Shown piece by piece: positions 13,767 to 25,528 of a stretch of DNA of 64,000 nucleotides. This stretch comes from Tubiluchus corallicola (Eukaryota > Priapulida > Priapulimorpha > Priapulimorphida > Tubiluchidae): contig JAQGDQ010000041.1 in NCBI GenBank assembly GCA_030141605.1, forward strand, positions 62,001 to 126,000, read 5' to 3'. Each line of letters starts with the position of its first letter. Within the stretch, counting starts at the first letter, position 1. The notes beneath the pieces are model-generated. The model saw only the letters and a list, made by a program, of their open reading frames with translations, was not told where the DNA came from and did no database searches. The position numbers and the translations under genes were made by a program.

Positions 13767-15516
13767 ATGATATTTTGTGTCAATAATTGTTGTCCAAATT
13801 TGTAATCGCAAATGTGATTTCACAATGGCCTAGTTTAAGATTTTGCTCATATTGTTATTTCTTAGTGATGTAACTTAAAACATGTTTGTTTGCCGTTTTT
13901 TCCTTCATACTCAAAAGGTAGCTTTTGAAGTTCTTCATTTGTTTATTTGTCTATGTGTCAGTGCGCCTTTCAATCTATCAATCCATCTGCTTCTGTTTGT
14001 CTTCGTCTTTCTTGCTTATATTGACACGTGTACAGTGTATACAACTTATGCACAATTACGAATAACGAATAGGTGTGCGTTGATATTATTATTTTTATTA
14101 TAACAAAAGACTTTTTGTTTGTGATTTTTTTCAATGGCCTACAGATGTTTGTTTCATAAATATTTCCATGTTTATTTTAATATTGTTTTAACTATGTTTT
14201 GTCGAAAACTATTTATTATTTGTATTTTTAGCAAGGCTTCGTAAATGACGTTATGCAAATTGTTACTGTAATTGACCCAAAAGTGTGTCATCCTTGATAC
14301 TGTTGCTGCCATTATTCTAAGCATCATTATTACTACATATCTAGCATATGCATAAGTTACATGCAAATGTTATAATTACATATTAAAGGTGGTGAACACA
14401 CCAACAAAAGCTAAAAGTCTTAAAAAACTCTTAAGCCGCTAATATCAATGTAATTCGGCGTAACACATGGGACATCTAAGTATATATATCCCAAGGTACA
14501 CTAACTACCGATAAACAAAATGTGATAACACTCATTCATGCAAGAAAGATAAACGATAGTTACATAAGCTAAAATTTGCAAGAAATTGTGAGAAAGATGA
14601 TAATTATTCATCATTAATATGACGTCAATATGATTATATTCATCTTGCATAGAAATACTATTGCTCGAAACCGAAACTAAGTTTTTTCCATAAAAAAATG
14701 TCAACTAATGTAAACTGTCTAAAATTATGTTACATTGTCCCGTGACATCGACAAAGGAATTATGTATTTATTTTCACGTTCACATTTTTCAATAATTGTA
14801 TAGTTTCATTTTGTGCAATTGATTTGAGCATAACGCTTTGGGAATATAGTGAACAATCAAAATTAAGCTAATTGTGACTACACTTTTTGCATAAATTCCT
14901 ATTTTGCAAATATGCTGTTGATTAAACTATCTTTAAGTTGATTAACATTCTCTTCAAACAGAAAATGACGTCATTTTTTTCTTCCTGTAAATGACAATAT
15001 ACTGGTACGTAATCCGAACTTTCTGTCTAGGCTTTCTGTACAGCTATAAGATTATTTCTCAGGTCTATTAATTTTAATGCATTAGTTTAATTTAAGGCAG
15101 CAATTCTTGCGTTTACCAGTGCATAACTCTGTTTTCGCTGAATTGCCTGCTATTTTAAATAGATGTTTTGTAGCTAACGTTTACTATTCATTCTTTCCAT
15201 TATTAAAAAATATCAATTTTTATGTTTTTAATTATTTGCACTTGTGCGCATTTACGATAGTTAACAACCAACGTGGTGCCCAAAATGGTCTGTAAATTTG
15301 TAAATAAAATTTAATTTCTTCTTCAACCAAACCGCTGTTTGTTTTATGTAATGAATTACAGGCTGCAAGCAAATTTGATACCCAGTTTATCACTTGCCAC
15401 TATGGTTCAGGCTCTATGACCAACTTGTTGTACAAAATTGTAGTACAAAAACTAAAATGCAAAAGTTAATTACTTTGATTTTGTTAAACTGCATGTGTAG
15501 TTTCATTCTCATTTCC

Positions 15517-15656
15517 TTTCCTGTTCTCTTCTCTCTTCTCTCTTCTCTCTTCTCTTTTCTCTCTTCTCTCTTCTCTCTTCTCTTCTCGTCTCTTCTCTTC
15601 TTCTCTTCTCTTCTCTTCTCTTTTCTTCTCTTCTCTTCTCTTCTCTTTTCTCCCCC
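15517..15656. repeat. Polypyrimidine (CTCTT)n-type tract
   Basis: About 140 bp consisting only of C and T apart from a lone G near 15589, built from CTCTT, TTCTC and TCTCTTC units. It directly precedes the MITE-like element at 15671. Confidence 0.9.
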
Positions 15657-15670
15657 TTCATTCTCTCCTC

Positions 15671-16002
15671 CTCAGTGTTTAGACTAAGTGTGGAAGCCTT
15701 GTGTCTCGTACGACAAGGAATCCTGAAGGGCACGACTAAGTGACCTGAATATTCACGGGAAGCCGTGATCAGCGAACACATCGGAGTTATCCTGAAAGGC
15801 AGTGTGTAGGCCAAGATGGCCAAAAATTGAATATGCTAAGCTTATTCCAATAATTCATAGAACGGCAAGCTTGGGAGACATCTGCAAGATGTGAAGGACG
15901 ATCTTGAATTCGATCCTGATCTCTTTGAGTCTTCGGTTATACACCTCAAGATTGAAGGCTACGCTGTGCGAGACGTACGAAGCTTCCACATTAAACATTG
16001 AG
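15671..16002. mobile_element. MITE-like element with about 40-bp imperfect terminal inverted repeats
   Basis: The left end (CTCAGTGTTTAGACTAAGTG and onward) reads as the reverse complement of the right end (CTCAATGTTTAATGTGGAAG when inverted). The shared core is GTGGAAGC followed by TT.GT and CTCG. The ends are 332 bp apart with no coding potential between them. No target-site duplication is clear, so this may be a decayed non-autonomous DNA transposon. Confidence 0.4.
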
Positions 16003-17168
16003 GGTTGTCATGATTCTCAATTGATGAAGTAGTATTTTGCGCAATAAATTCTTCTGTACCATTACTCGTCATTTTTGTACCCCTCGTAGACGATTACGCT
16101 TACACATTATTTTATAGTCTTTGTTTATCGCAAGCCTCAATAGTGCAACAGAAAATTCAGTTGCAACGACCAAACATTACTTTTGCCTACTTCAAGTAAA
16201 TTCAAAATACCCTTAAAATCCATGAACAAATTAATAATGTATGTATGAACTTAAGTATTTTATACCCTCTTCTTGGTTTGTCAGTTTGCAATTAAGTCAG
16301 ATTCACACTAATAAGACATGTTCACACTCATGCGACAGTCATTAATAAAATCTCCGTAACCGCATTAATTTCCACATACAGATATCATTTGAAAGTAAAA
16401 ATTTCTTTCTACAGTACATACGTGCGCAAGTCATAGAAAACTCACACTCTCTCTTAAAACTAATGTCAACTTTTCCTTGTTATAATTGTTGTTATAATCG
16501 TGTACTCTTAGTACTGGTACTGCCATTGCAATTGGGCTTTGCATGTCGATATGAACAAATTTTTTTGTTGTTATCAAATAGGTCAGTTATTGGCACAAGT
16601 GATATTAAAGGAAATGAGAAGTCACTTAGCATGTTAGGCCTATTTTGCTTTTACCACCTTAAACTTAAAAAACAATCAAAGAAATTTGCACAAACGATGC
16701 CTGTAAAGTAAAAGTTGATTTATCTTATTGTTGTGCAGAAATTCTCAGGCGCGGTGGTGGTTGCCATTCATTTCAAAATTATGAGGTAACTGGTGGTCAT
16801 CGTGACTTTTCATAAGCTGATCGTGGCCTTCTGTGATGGTGTATTTTTGACGGTAATCGACATTGGAGGAAGAATGGGCATTCAAAATGGGAGCCCCCTA
16901 CTGTGAAATGATCGCGACTTTAAAGTGAAGTTATTAATTATACGAGACGTTTATCGCACTTTTATTACGAAATCCTTCTAACATTTTTCGCGAACATTAA
17001 AACAATTCCCAGTTAACAATTACCCAATTGCTCAATGTTAAATATAGGCCAAGCATCAACAAATGAGCAAAAATTTTTGAACCGTGTACCTAAAATATAC
17101 TTAATTACTTTAATTATAAAACGGATTATTAACTTTGTAGATAATCATGCCACTTATATGAAAATTGG

Positions 17169-17226
17169 GTAATTCTAAATCAAGATATCTAAATGTAATC
17201 ATTTAGATATCTTGATTTAGAATTAC
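17169..17226. repeat. Perfect 27-bp palindrome with a 4-base loop
   Basis: The left arm (17169-17195) begins GTAATTCTAAATCAAGATAT. The right arm (17200-17226) is its exact reverse complement and the loop is TAAT. Such a perfect hairpin can be a very young inverted repeat, a MITE core or a small hairpin RNA source. Nothing nearby decides between them. Confidence 0.9.
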
Positions 17227-18796
17227 GCAGTTTTACGGTTTAGCGCGAAATTTAACCAATAATGGCACAAAAATTGGTTTCCATTGCACTGTCAGTTTCT
17301 GAAACTTACGGTTTTAGTTTCAATTTCATTTTCTGACCTACGAGCAAATTAGCATAATTTTACTTTTTATGCAACAATAGTGTTGCTCAGCTGAGAGAGC
17401 ATTTTAACATACAGCAAACGGAAAAACGCCCATCAAGTTACAATAACCTGAACCTATGCAAACAAAAGTTAATTATTGAATGGAATAAAATCACCTGTTA
17501 ATGTCACTAATCAACGACAAATAATTATTATCTACGCCGAAATTAGATTGCTTTGTTAACGGCAAAATCGCCGTCAATTTACAGTAATACAAACACATCA
17601 GTCTACACAATCAAAAATTAATTTTAGATTAGTTTCAAAACTACCTGTTGGTAATCACTAATATCAATTGATTGTTATCCACGCCATGAATTTTACATCC
17701 GGAATTCTAGCGTAACTCGTGGGTCAGCATGTTACGGCTAGTTAACCAGTGGGGCACCTACATCTCTGCCTCCCAGGTTACTCGCTTTTTAGAGCACCGT
17801 TTCCACTCTTAGTATGTGTGTCAATGTGCATAGACTTCCTAGTTCTATGGTTAGAGAAAGGCCAATATTGTCTGCTGCATAAGGATGTGATGTAGGGGAT
17901 AAACATGTTACTGTTGATGTTAACCCTCGCAACACTTAAACGGGTTGTTGGTACACCATATACAATTTTTAATGTGCTGTTCTTCACAACGGGCAGGAAT
18001 TAGGATTAAAAATAAATTTGTGGTGTGTAGGTTTCAGACAAAATCACAACTCCGTATTCTGTGGGACTGTTACTGTCTTTGTTGTATCTCTGTGCATGGT
18101 CAATGGCACATCCGTGTAATGAATTCAAGGTTCGGTGCTCAAAGGTTAAACTTTTACCGTGTTATGATTCCAAGTGGTCGAAATTGGAGCGCACTAAAAG
18201 TCACTCTGGAAATGGAACAATGGAACAATAATTACCAGGAATTTTGTACACTGCATTTCATAGCTGGCCTCAAACGTCTAAAGTGCTTTTGATTTACTGT
18301 AATCTGTTTAGTAAAAATGAGTTAATCCGCTCACTTAGTTCGGTTTACCAGCCAAGTTGTTTGTTGAGCTGAGCGATGAAAATCAAATTACATCGTTTAC
18401 GGAGAGAGTGCGCGTGTTTTTGCAGTTAATGAAAATTGTTTTAATGTGGAATGATCAATCTGTGAATTTTGTGTTTTTCAATTTTGACATACACCGACTG
18501 TAACAAAAGCAAGTACTTAATCATTTTACATCTGTAAATGCGGTTTTACAATATATATTAGTATGTATATCAATAGAAACTGAGTGTTGCCCTAGGACGA
18601 AAGCCAACTAGTGTGGAAAACATGTCGTTTCTTAAATCATGTTTAAGTATAAGGGAAAATTTTAGAATGCATTTATGCGTGTATAATATGTTCAACGTCA
18701 TTGATTATTTAGTAATGAAACTAATTATTATTTACAATGATTAAATGTCATTGTAAATTATCAGAATGACTCGTAATTGTAGCATCCATAATTGTG

Positions 18797-18965
18797 ACAT
18801 CGACAACAACAGCAGCACCAGCGGCAACAACATTAGCAGCACCACTAGTAGGAGCAAATACAACAACAACACTAAGAACGACATCAACGACAACAATAAT
18901 GACAACAACAACAACAACAACAACAACGTAGTAGCAGCAGCAATAACAACAATAACAAAAATAGT
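18797..18965. repeat. CAA/CAG-rich trinucleotide tract
   Basis: Degenerate ACA, CAA and AGC units with short perfect (AAC)n runs. Open frames on both strands (Asn/Ser/Thr-rich on plus, Leu/Val-rich on minus) follow from base composition and have no start context or splice support. Confidence 0.8.
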
Positions 18966-19153
18966 TACAGCACCACCGTCGGCAGCGGCTATGCTGACAG
19001 AGGTGACATCAGTGATGGTGGTGGTCATCGTCGTCATAGACTGATTTCAAGAGCTTCTAAAATAACTTTTAATAATTATCTAAGACAGTTTCATTTATTT
19101 ACACTTAGTCATAGTTTAAATTAAGATTTTATGGATCTTTTTTATTTCAGACA

Positions 19154-22100
19154 ATGTTGCTCTGTGGATTTCGAATTTGCATTCTTTTCCTGGCATTTGG
19201 ACTATTGGTAGGTTAATTCACCACGAACTACTGCTCGAGGGACAGGAGAGGAACTCGAAATGACGTATCAAAAATCTGATTTTGTTACTACATTTAAAAT
19301 TTATTCCTTCGGAGTTTCATGACGATCTGTTTCGAAATGACAGTGCCTGGGGTTTTTTAAATGACGTCATTGACATTATGTTGAATTAAAGATGGCAGAT
19401 AAAAAAACCGACTCTGTCAGTTTATGATAAATTCGTTCTAGTATGTTCTTGGGAGAGTTTCATGACGACGCTTTGTGAATTGGTAGAGCCTTGGGTTTTT
19501 CAAAAATAACATTATCGCCGCCATCTTAAATTCAAAATGGCAGGTGAAAAATCTGACTCCTTCGGTCGTCGATGCAGAGCATGTACTAGTACATTCCTAT
19601 AAAGTCAATGATGCGGAATTAGTTCTAGTGTATTTGCATGGAATTTCCTTCAACCAAAAGGTACCCTCTGACTCGACGAATCACTAGAAATGATTGCCAT
19701 CATTAACTAACTATCATTGGTGTCAGCTGGCAGAGTTATACGTTGCTGTAATAGTTGTAATATAAGGAATCAAAAATTTTACCAACTATCCGAAATTCGC
19801 GTGGATACGGATGTTTTTTCACTAAAGTTCAGCAATACGGATTCAGTTGTCATTTAAATATGAACTTCATTTAGCATGAATGTGAAAATATGTGTTTCTC
19901 CTCTTTCTCTCGTCTGTCTGCCTCTCTCTCTCTCTCTTTCTCTCTTCCTCTCGTTCGGTCTGTCTGTCTATCTCTCTGCCTGTCTGTGTTTCTTTTCTAT
20001 CTCATTTTCTCTCTCCCCGTCTCTCTTTCTCTCCAGCAATATTCGCTGAAGATTTAACAGTCAAATTTTTGCAGGAAAGTGCAACTATTACTAGACGACG
20101 TGGGAGCCCGCAGCACCTCCTTGAGCAACGCAAATTGACACAAAACTTGCAGCATGGTAGCAGATATAGACCGCCAATAAGAGGCACAAAGTTGTCCTTG
20201 TCGAGATCTCTTTTACGACAGAGACCACTTCAGGCAATACGTGAAGACAGTGTTGAACCACAAACACTTGACGATAGTATAATGCCAGAAACGAGGAGAG
20301 TTGGAAATACTATTTTCGACATTAATAGACTGCCAACAACGGTTGTAAATAATAGCGCCAGTATTTTGCCAGAACGCACAAAAACAGCGGCAGTAACGGT
20401 GCAAAACAACAGCAACGTGGCGACGAGGATGCTTCCTTCTGGTTTAGTGATATTAGCAAGAACAACGAAAGAGACTAGGTTTTTGCCTACAACAAGAACT
20501 ACCACGTCACCAACAACTTCAAGCATGATTTCAATCACTAGGCAAAGAACAAGACGACTTCCTAGTGCCATGACCACATCTGTCACTGAAATGTCAACTA
20601 TATCAACAGGTAGCCCAGTTATCATGGCAACTCCTCCTGGTCTACTTCAGGTTACTAGGATTGGAAACGTGCTTCATCATACTAGTGCACTCATTAATCG
20701 AACACTAGCAAATAACAAAGTGACAACATTGCCCGAAAAAACAGTTAATGCAACTGTATTTGTGGAGGATGACCCAAATTTAGTAACTAAACAGTTTGGT
20801 CCAACTGGTTTAATCATTGCCGTAACACAGCAAAGTACGGCTGGAATAAGTAATGATACCTCACTTGGAGCCGAAACTACATTTGAACCAACTGAAGCAA
20901 CAACAACTGCAGATAGTACAACTTCCACAGAAAGCTCAACAGTTTCTCTAAATTTAACATCAGAAATGCCAACCACCACAGCTGAAGTTACAACCGTGAT
21001 TGAAACCACAACAGCTAACGTAACAAATGAGGTATCAACAAATGCAATGCAAATGAATAAAACAACAGAAAGTAATCTGGTCGATCTTCTTCCCGCGTTG
21101 AACCCTAATCAGACTAATAACACAGAGGATTCCTCATCTCTAAGAGATGAAAGAAACGATACTTCCTTGGAAGACCTACTCCCTACACTGAATTCCGGCC
21201 AGTCAAACACAGGTGCAGAGTCAGATTCAGTGGGATCAAGAAGAGGAGGAGGAAGAAGAGGAGGAGGAAGAAGGGGAGGAGGAGGTGGGTTCGGTGGGGG
21301 AATCCTGTTTAATCCATTCTTTCAAGGAGGTGAGCCATTTTTTCCGCCTGTTGGCAATCAGTTTCCAGTTCCTCCTAATCAATTTCTTAGGCCATTTCCG
21401 AATAACCAGTTTGGAGGGCAGGGTCATGACCCATGGGCTGAAACAGTGCGAGATCCTTATGGTGACCCATGGGCAAACAACCAACACATGCAGTCTATGG
21501 CTGGCCCTTACAATGGTCCGTGGCATGGGGCATCTCAAGGTCCTGATTCTCAGCAAGGTAATTTTGGAACAGATTCCTTCAGAGTATTCTCAAGCCATGA
21601 TAATTACCCTGAACAAGGATTCGGCTATAACAACAATGGGCTCCGTTACGGTCAGAATAACTATGGATTTCTCGACGACAGTGTAAATAGAAATTTCGAC
21701 GTCTTCAGCCACCAAGCTGAACAAGAAAATCGGAATCTGTTTCACGGACATAACGATAGGTTATTTTCTGAGCAATGGCCTGCTGGACAGCGCAGAGGAA
21801 ACTACCTCCAATCTTATGGACCTGATCGATATCTTGGCGATATCTTTGCAAATGCTACTGTATATCCTGATTATGAAGACCAGTATTATAACATGCATCA
21901 GACATCATTTAGGGGTCAAGAATACCACAATCCCGGTTTTTCTAATTCTCGGGGAAATTTTGGAAGTGTAGACACATACTATAAGGTGGAGGTAAATGAC
22001 CGAAGTCCAAATTATGGAAGTTCGAGAAAATTGACACCTGGACTAATTTATCCTCTGCAGGCAAAAGTTTCTCAACTACAAAACACTGACGAGAAGCAGT

Positions 22101-22354
22101 TGAATTATTATGGAAGTGATAACTCTGAAAAAGGAATTTCAAATCATGGTTCTCGAGGCGTGCCATTGTCCAAACTCGATAATAGGAATGTGCCAAATTC
22201 GTTAGGAAAGGTTGGTTTACGGAAAGTATATTGGCCAAATTATTGGTCCACAAACCAAAGGTCACACATTGGACAGACAAACCCAAAACCAACATTAAGC
22301 CCGTGGAATGGCGCAATCCATGGGTATTATAAAACCACTCAAAGAAAGATGTAA
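19154..22354 (+). CDS. Secreted low-complexity protein with duplicated modules, probable extracellular matrix protein
   Basis: Exon 1 starts at ATG 19154 right after acceptor TTTATTTCAG and encodes a signal peptide (MLLCGFRICILFLAFGLL). Exon 2 runs to the stop at 22354. Two splice choices keep the frame: donor after 19211 with acceptor 20036 (AG after a long CT tract; 791 residues, giving VAIFAED at the cleavage area), or donor after 19207 with acceptor 20074 (777 residues). The mature protein has a Thr/Ser/Asn-rich mucin-like half with many N-glycosylation sequons. It contains two about 60-residue repeats (R-V/I-GN ... LPE-R/K-T ... PSGLVILA or PTGLIIAV) and two short repeats (LVDLLPALN, LEDLLPTLN). 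A Gly/Arg-rich hinge (GGGRRGGGRRGG) follows, then a long Asn/Gly/Tyr/Pro/Gln-rich half with DPWA repeats. I do not recognise the family. The composition resembles structural matrix, cuticle or adhesive proteins, which is inference. Confidence 0.75.
19265..19603. repeat. Diverged tandem repeat, unit about 135-145 bp, in intron 1
   Basis: Three successive units begin at about 19265, 19396 and 19542 (the third partial). Shared landmarks are AAAATCTGA or AAACCGACTC-type starts, GAGTTTCATGACGA, CTTGGGTTTTT or CTGGGGTTTTT, and a final AAAATGGCAG or AAGATGGCAG. It lies inside the first intron of the low-complexity protein gene. Confidence 0.7.
19897..20035. repeat. CT-rich microsatellite acting as polypyrimidine tract
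   Basis: CTCT, TCTG and CCTC units fill about 140 bp and end in CTCTCCAG at a candidate splice acceptor. The Leu/Ser/Val-rich open frame across it, in frame with exon 2, is a composition artefact and not protein. Confidence 0.85.
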
Positions 22355-23427
22355 TAATAGTCCCAAAAAGTGTCAGTTGTACAGCAACATTATAATATGT
22401 AGATTGTAACTACCTTGTAAAAACTCATTGTACTTTGTAAAAATTTGCCCGCTTTTGTTGTGGTCATCATTGTTATTACTGAATAACTGCTTAATTCATT
22501 TCACATCACAAAGAGCTTTAAGTGCTTGCTTTTGCTTTTCTGTTTAAATTGAATCAATCACCTACCTCTGATCCCCCGTAGTTTTCAAGGGATTGTAATA
22601 CTGTCTGTGGTGGATCTGGACTATTTGTCTGCCTTTGTTACTAAATTCAGAATCTAATCCATTTTTGTTTAAAAAACTAAAAATCTTTGAAAACTTTTTA
22701 AAATCTTGCCTATTCCAATGTGGATGTAGTAGCCACTTGGTATTTAAACTTACCATCATTTAACGAACGAATGGCATCGTGAATTCACGTTTTCGTTTTT
22801 GTCATCTTTCAAATCTTTAATGTTTCGCAGCAAGAATGTGATTTAGTGAATTAAAGCATAGAAAAATCGAAATGAAAAAACTGCAAGTAGCTAAACAATA
22901 AGCTTGTGTAACTAATAGTGATTCGCTGTGGTAATAGGCGCTTTTAAGGGTGTTGTTCAAGGCGAAAAGTCAATTACCATTTACAAACTCGAAGAACTAA
23001 ACTTGTTCAGTATGTACCAAGTGAAGTGCAGATCGTAATAGGGTAATCCTGGCGGGGTTGTTATGGGTCAACTTAAGAGCGTACAAAGCTGCAAGTGTAA
23101 GAAAGTTCGAAAAACAACTTCATGGCTGTCTGAAGGGCACAATCCAAACGCGCGCCATTAAAACACATGATATGCCTGTGCGGTTTAAGATCAGCTTGTT
23201 TATTATTAACGTCGTAAGGAGAAATGTTTTTAAATAACAATTGTAAAACGATTTCAAAGAATCTTTAAAACGCTTACTAACTTTACAATTTAATGTAAAT
23301 AACTACCTTTATAAAGGTTATATTTTAAAAAATTATAAGGATTATGTAAATTTCATGTGATATAGTTTATGACATTCATGAGGAAAACGAAATGTTCTGA
23401 AATTATACAGTGTGGAATCAGTTTCTC
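22355..23427. other. Intergenic region, tail to tail
   Basis: This lies between two convergent genes. An ATTAAA near 22851 could serve the plus-strand gene. A TTTATT at 23199-23204 reads AATAAA on the minus strand, in a suitable place for the CFAP77-like gene. I see no coding sequence. Confidence 0.45.
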
Positions 23428-24567
23428 CTATAATGACGTTTCTTCTTTCATCGGACTGGCCTGTCTTTGAGCTCCATTGGTAGTTTCGGATTGTTGTGCG
23501 GTACACGACGTCTGTTCTGCTCGTTTTGTTGATGACTTCAACGTTTCCTTTGTAGTCGTCATAGAGTTTACAATTCCTTCTTCTGCAATTTCTCCTTGCC
23601 TTCTTGGTGCTTGTTCAAACCGCTTTGTTATATCTTGTGTATTGGATTCAACTTTCTTTTGCAGTTCTCCCTTTCCTGCATCTTCTGTCGGTGGTTTTTG
23701 TACTGCATCATGTTTTGGTGCAGTGATGGGCTTCTCTTCTGCCGTCTTGGGCGCTTCTATTGACAGATATTGTGGTTTATCTCCTGTGCCGTCGGTTTTG
23801 TTCGCTGTCGTGATAAGATCCGTCTTGGGTTTTTCTGATTTTGTTGGCCTTGCCCTGCAAGTTGAAGGATGAGCAGTAGCCTTGGAAAATCTTGGCATCT
23901 TCCACAGCTGCAATGGCTCACACATCCGTTTTTGGTCGTGCTTGCTCCCTGTGCGACCTGCAAATGCCACATTTTTTTCCTCGCGCGTAGAGATGTCAAT
24001 TTTATTTTTCTCTATTTGCTTCGAGCTTCGTTTGTGAGCTGCTATCTGCTTCTCCAAGAAGGCATGTAGATAAGCATGGCTGATCAGCAAGTTCATGGGA
24101 GTTGCGGGCTTGGTACGCGTCCCGTGCGTCGCCGTTTTGATCTTCTGTGCTAGAATCGGTTTTCTACTTTGAACTGCTAAATATAATTCGGTTTCGGTTG
24201 GTTTCCGGTAATCGTGGGCTAGACGAAAGCCAGACTGTTGTTTAGCAGTGGTAAGACCAGCCGTAGTCGCGTATTTGTTCAATTTCACGAAATCTTTTTC
24301 TGGTGCGTCTATGCGACGACGCAGATTCTGTTCTGTTTTTATGTTCCAACACATTGCCTCCGCCGTTCCACCATCTGTTCTTATGTTCCGTTGTCCGTAA
24401 GTGAAATTGGCTTCCGGTAGCCAAAGTCCACGCTTGAACACGCGTCCAACCCGAGGTTTGAGAATCAATGGATTTTTCTTCATGGTTTCTCGCTGAACGC
24501 CAATTCTCAACTCTGACAGCGTGGGACCCAAGTTGGGCGCCATATTGTGCCCCATATTATATACCAT
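23428..24567 (-). CDS. CFAP77: CFAP77-like ciliary microtubule protein, intronless
   Basis: An uninterrupted 379-residue frame starts at ATG 24567, the first ATG after an upstream in-frame stretch that has only a TTG. Residues about 10-75 carry the CFAP77 pattern: ELRIGVQRETMKKNPLIL, then LKPRVGRVFKRG, LPEANFTYGQRN and RTDGGTAEAM. DFVKLNKYATTAGLTTAKQQ and RLAHDYRKP follow. CFAP77 is an axonemal protein that binds tubulin at doublet microtubules, so a cytoplasmic ciliary role follows from the family. The match ends near residue 130. The rest is Lys/Thr/Glu-rich, low in complexity, and longer than I expect for the family. The lack of introns contrasts with the surrounding multi-exon genes and suggests a retrocopy that stayed open. 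A hydrophobic stretch just upstream is outside the chosen start. Confidence 0.75.
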   Translation of the reverse strand: MVYNMGHNMAPNLGPTLSELRIGVQRETMKKNPLILKPRVGRVFKRGLWLPEANFTYGQRNIRTDGGTAEAMCWNIKTEQNLRRRIDAPEKDFVKLNKYATTAGLTTAKQQSGFRLAHDYRKPTETELYLAVQSRKPILAQKIKTATHGTRTKPATPMNLLISHAYLHAFLEKQIAAHKRSSKQIEKNKIDISTREEKNVAFAGRTGSKHDQKRMCEPLQLWKMPRFSKATAHPSTCRARPTKSEKPKTDLITTANKTDGTGDKPQYLSIEAPKTAEEKPITAPKHDAVQKPPTEDAGKGELQKKVESNTQDITKRFEQAPRRQGEIAEEGIVNSMTTTKETLKSSTKRAEQTSCTAQQSETTNGAQRQASPMKEETSL

Positions 24568-25528
24568 CTTCACTTTGTTTACTTTACAACCAATTGTAAC
24601 ATAACCTGAAGCTAAAATTAAGATTGATGCGCAATATAGTAAGTGTGCGCGTGAAAATATCTGCAAATTCTAAATTACAACTGAGAACAAAGTTAAAATT
24701 CGTTCTATTTTCCATTCTATTTCATTTTCGTTTATAAACAAAAAATTTTTTCTCATTTGTATATAATAATTATCGCTAGATGAACACTACGTACTAAAAT
24801 ATTCTATAGATATTTATCATAAGTCTAACAGGAAGATGTTGCAGAATAACTGTCCAGTGTCCAATCTTCCTGTACTGTCAATAAAAAAGCATAATTCTTT
24901 AATCAGTGCTTCACAGGTGATGTGACTTGACAGTCAAGCAATATTGTTCTTAGATTATTCATTATATCTTGTTAACGAATAGGGATATGCCGTATCTATG
25001 CACAAATGCTACGTGGAAAGTTTATGCAAAATCGATACTTGGCGTATATACGTCACCTTATTCAGTAGTTTATTTTGTTCTGTAGTTAAGCACACAAAAG
25101 TTTTCTGCGCTGGAGTTTACAAACTCTTTTTTCACATTTTTATGCAAACTAGGAACAATTTTCTATTAACTAAATTAAATAATAGGCAGATAAATGAGAA
25201 TAATTATAAATGTACCAGAAATATACCTAGTAAGGAGTGATTGTATTTGTTATAGTGAAAATAAATTTTTATCTTCTTAGCTAAAATCAAGGTAGAAACG
25301 AGGTTTATTTTGTGACGAGCATAAAAAACTTCTCATTACGTCATTGCATTAAATTTTATTAGTTATTCATCCGGTATTAACACAAATCGTTTTTACGCCA
25401 ATGATATTTGCAATGAACAATGAATGATCTTGTAAGAATAGGTAACCTTGCGTGGTTAGTAATGCTCTGTGTGTGTGGATATTTCTTGAGTGTTTAAGCG
25501 AACAAACCAAATAATAAAGAGTTTATTA

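Larger units (their letters stand above)
13767..19149. other. Intergenic region between the ZP gene and the low-complexity protein gene
   Basis: I see no supported gene here; open frames are short and lack family resemblance. The first part should include the ZP 3' UTR: an ATTAAA lies near 14385 and an AATAAA near 15304. The region also holds a CT tract, a MITE-like inverted repeat, a perfect palindrome and CAA-rich DNA, each listed separately. Confidence 0.5.

Noticed and set aside
15394-15823. Leu/Ser-rich (+) and Arg/Glu-rich (-) frames
   Set aside because: They arise from the CT/GA-rich tract.
18741-19044. Asn/Ser/Thr-rich and Leu/Val-rich frames
   Set aside because: They come from a CAA/CAG-rich repeat, with no splice or start support.
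19892-20036. N-terminal extension of the low-complexity protein through the CT tract
   Set aside because: It begins at GTG inside a microsatellite; the signal peptide exon at 19154 fits better and keeps the frame.
24568-24666. Hydrophobic N-terminal extension of the CFAP77-like frame, like a signal peptide
   Set aside because: The only start codon there is TTG. CFAP77 is cytoplasmic, and the first ATG (24567) lies just before the conserved part.
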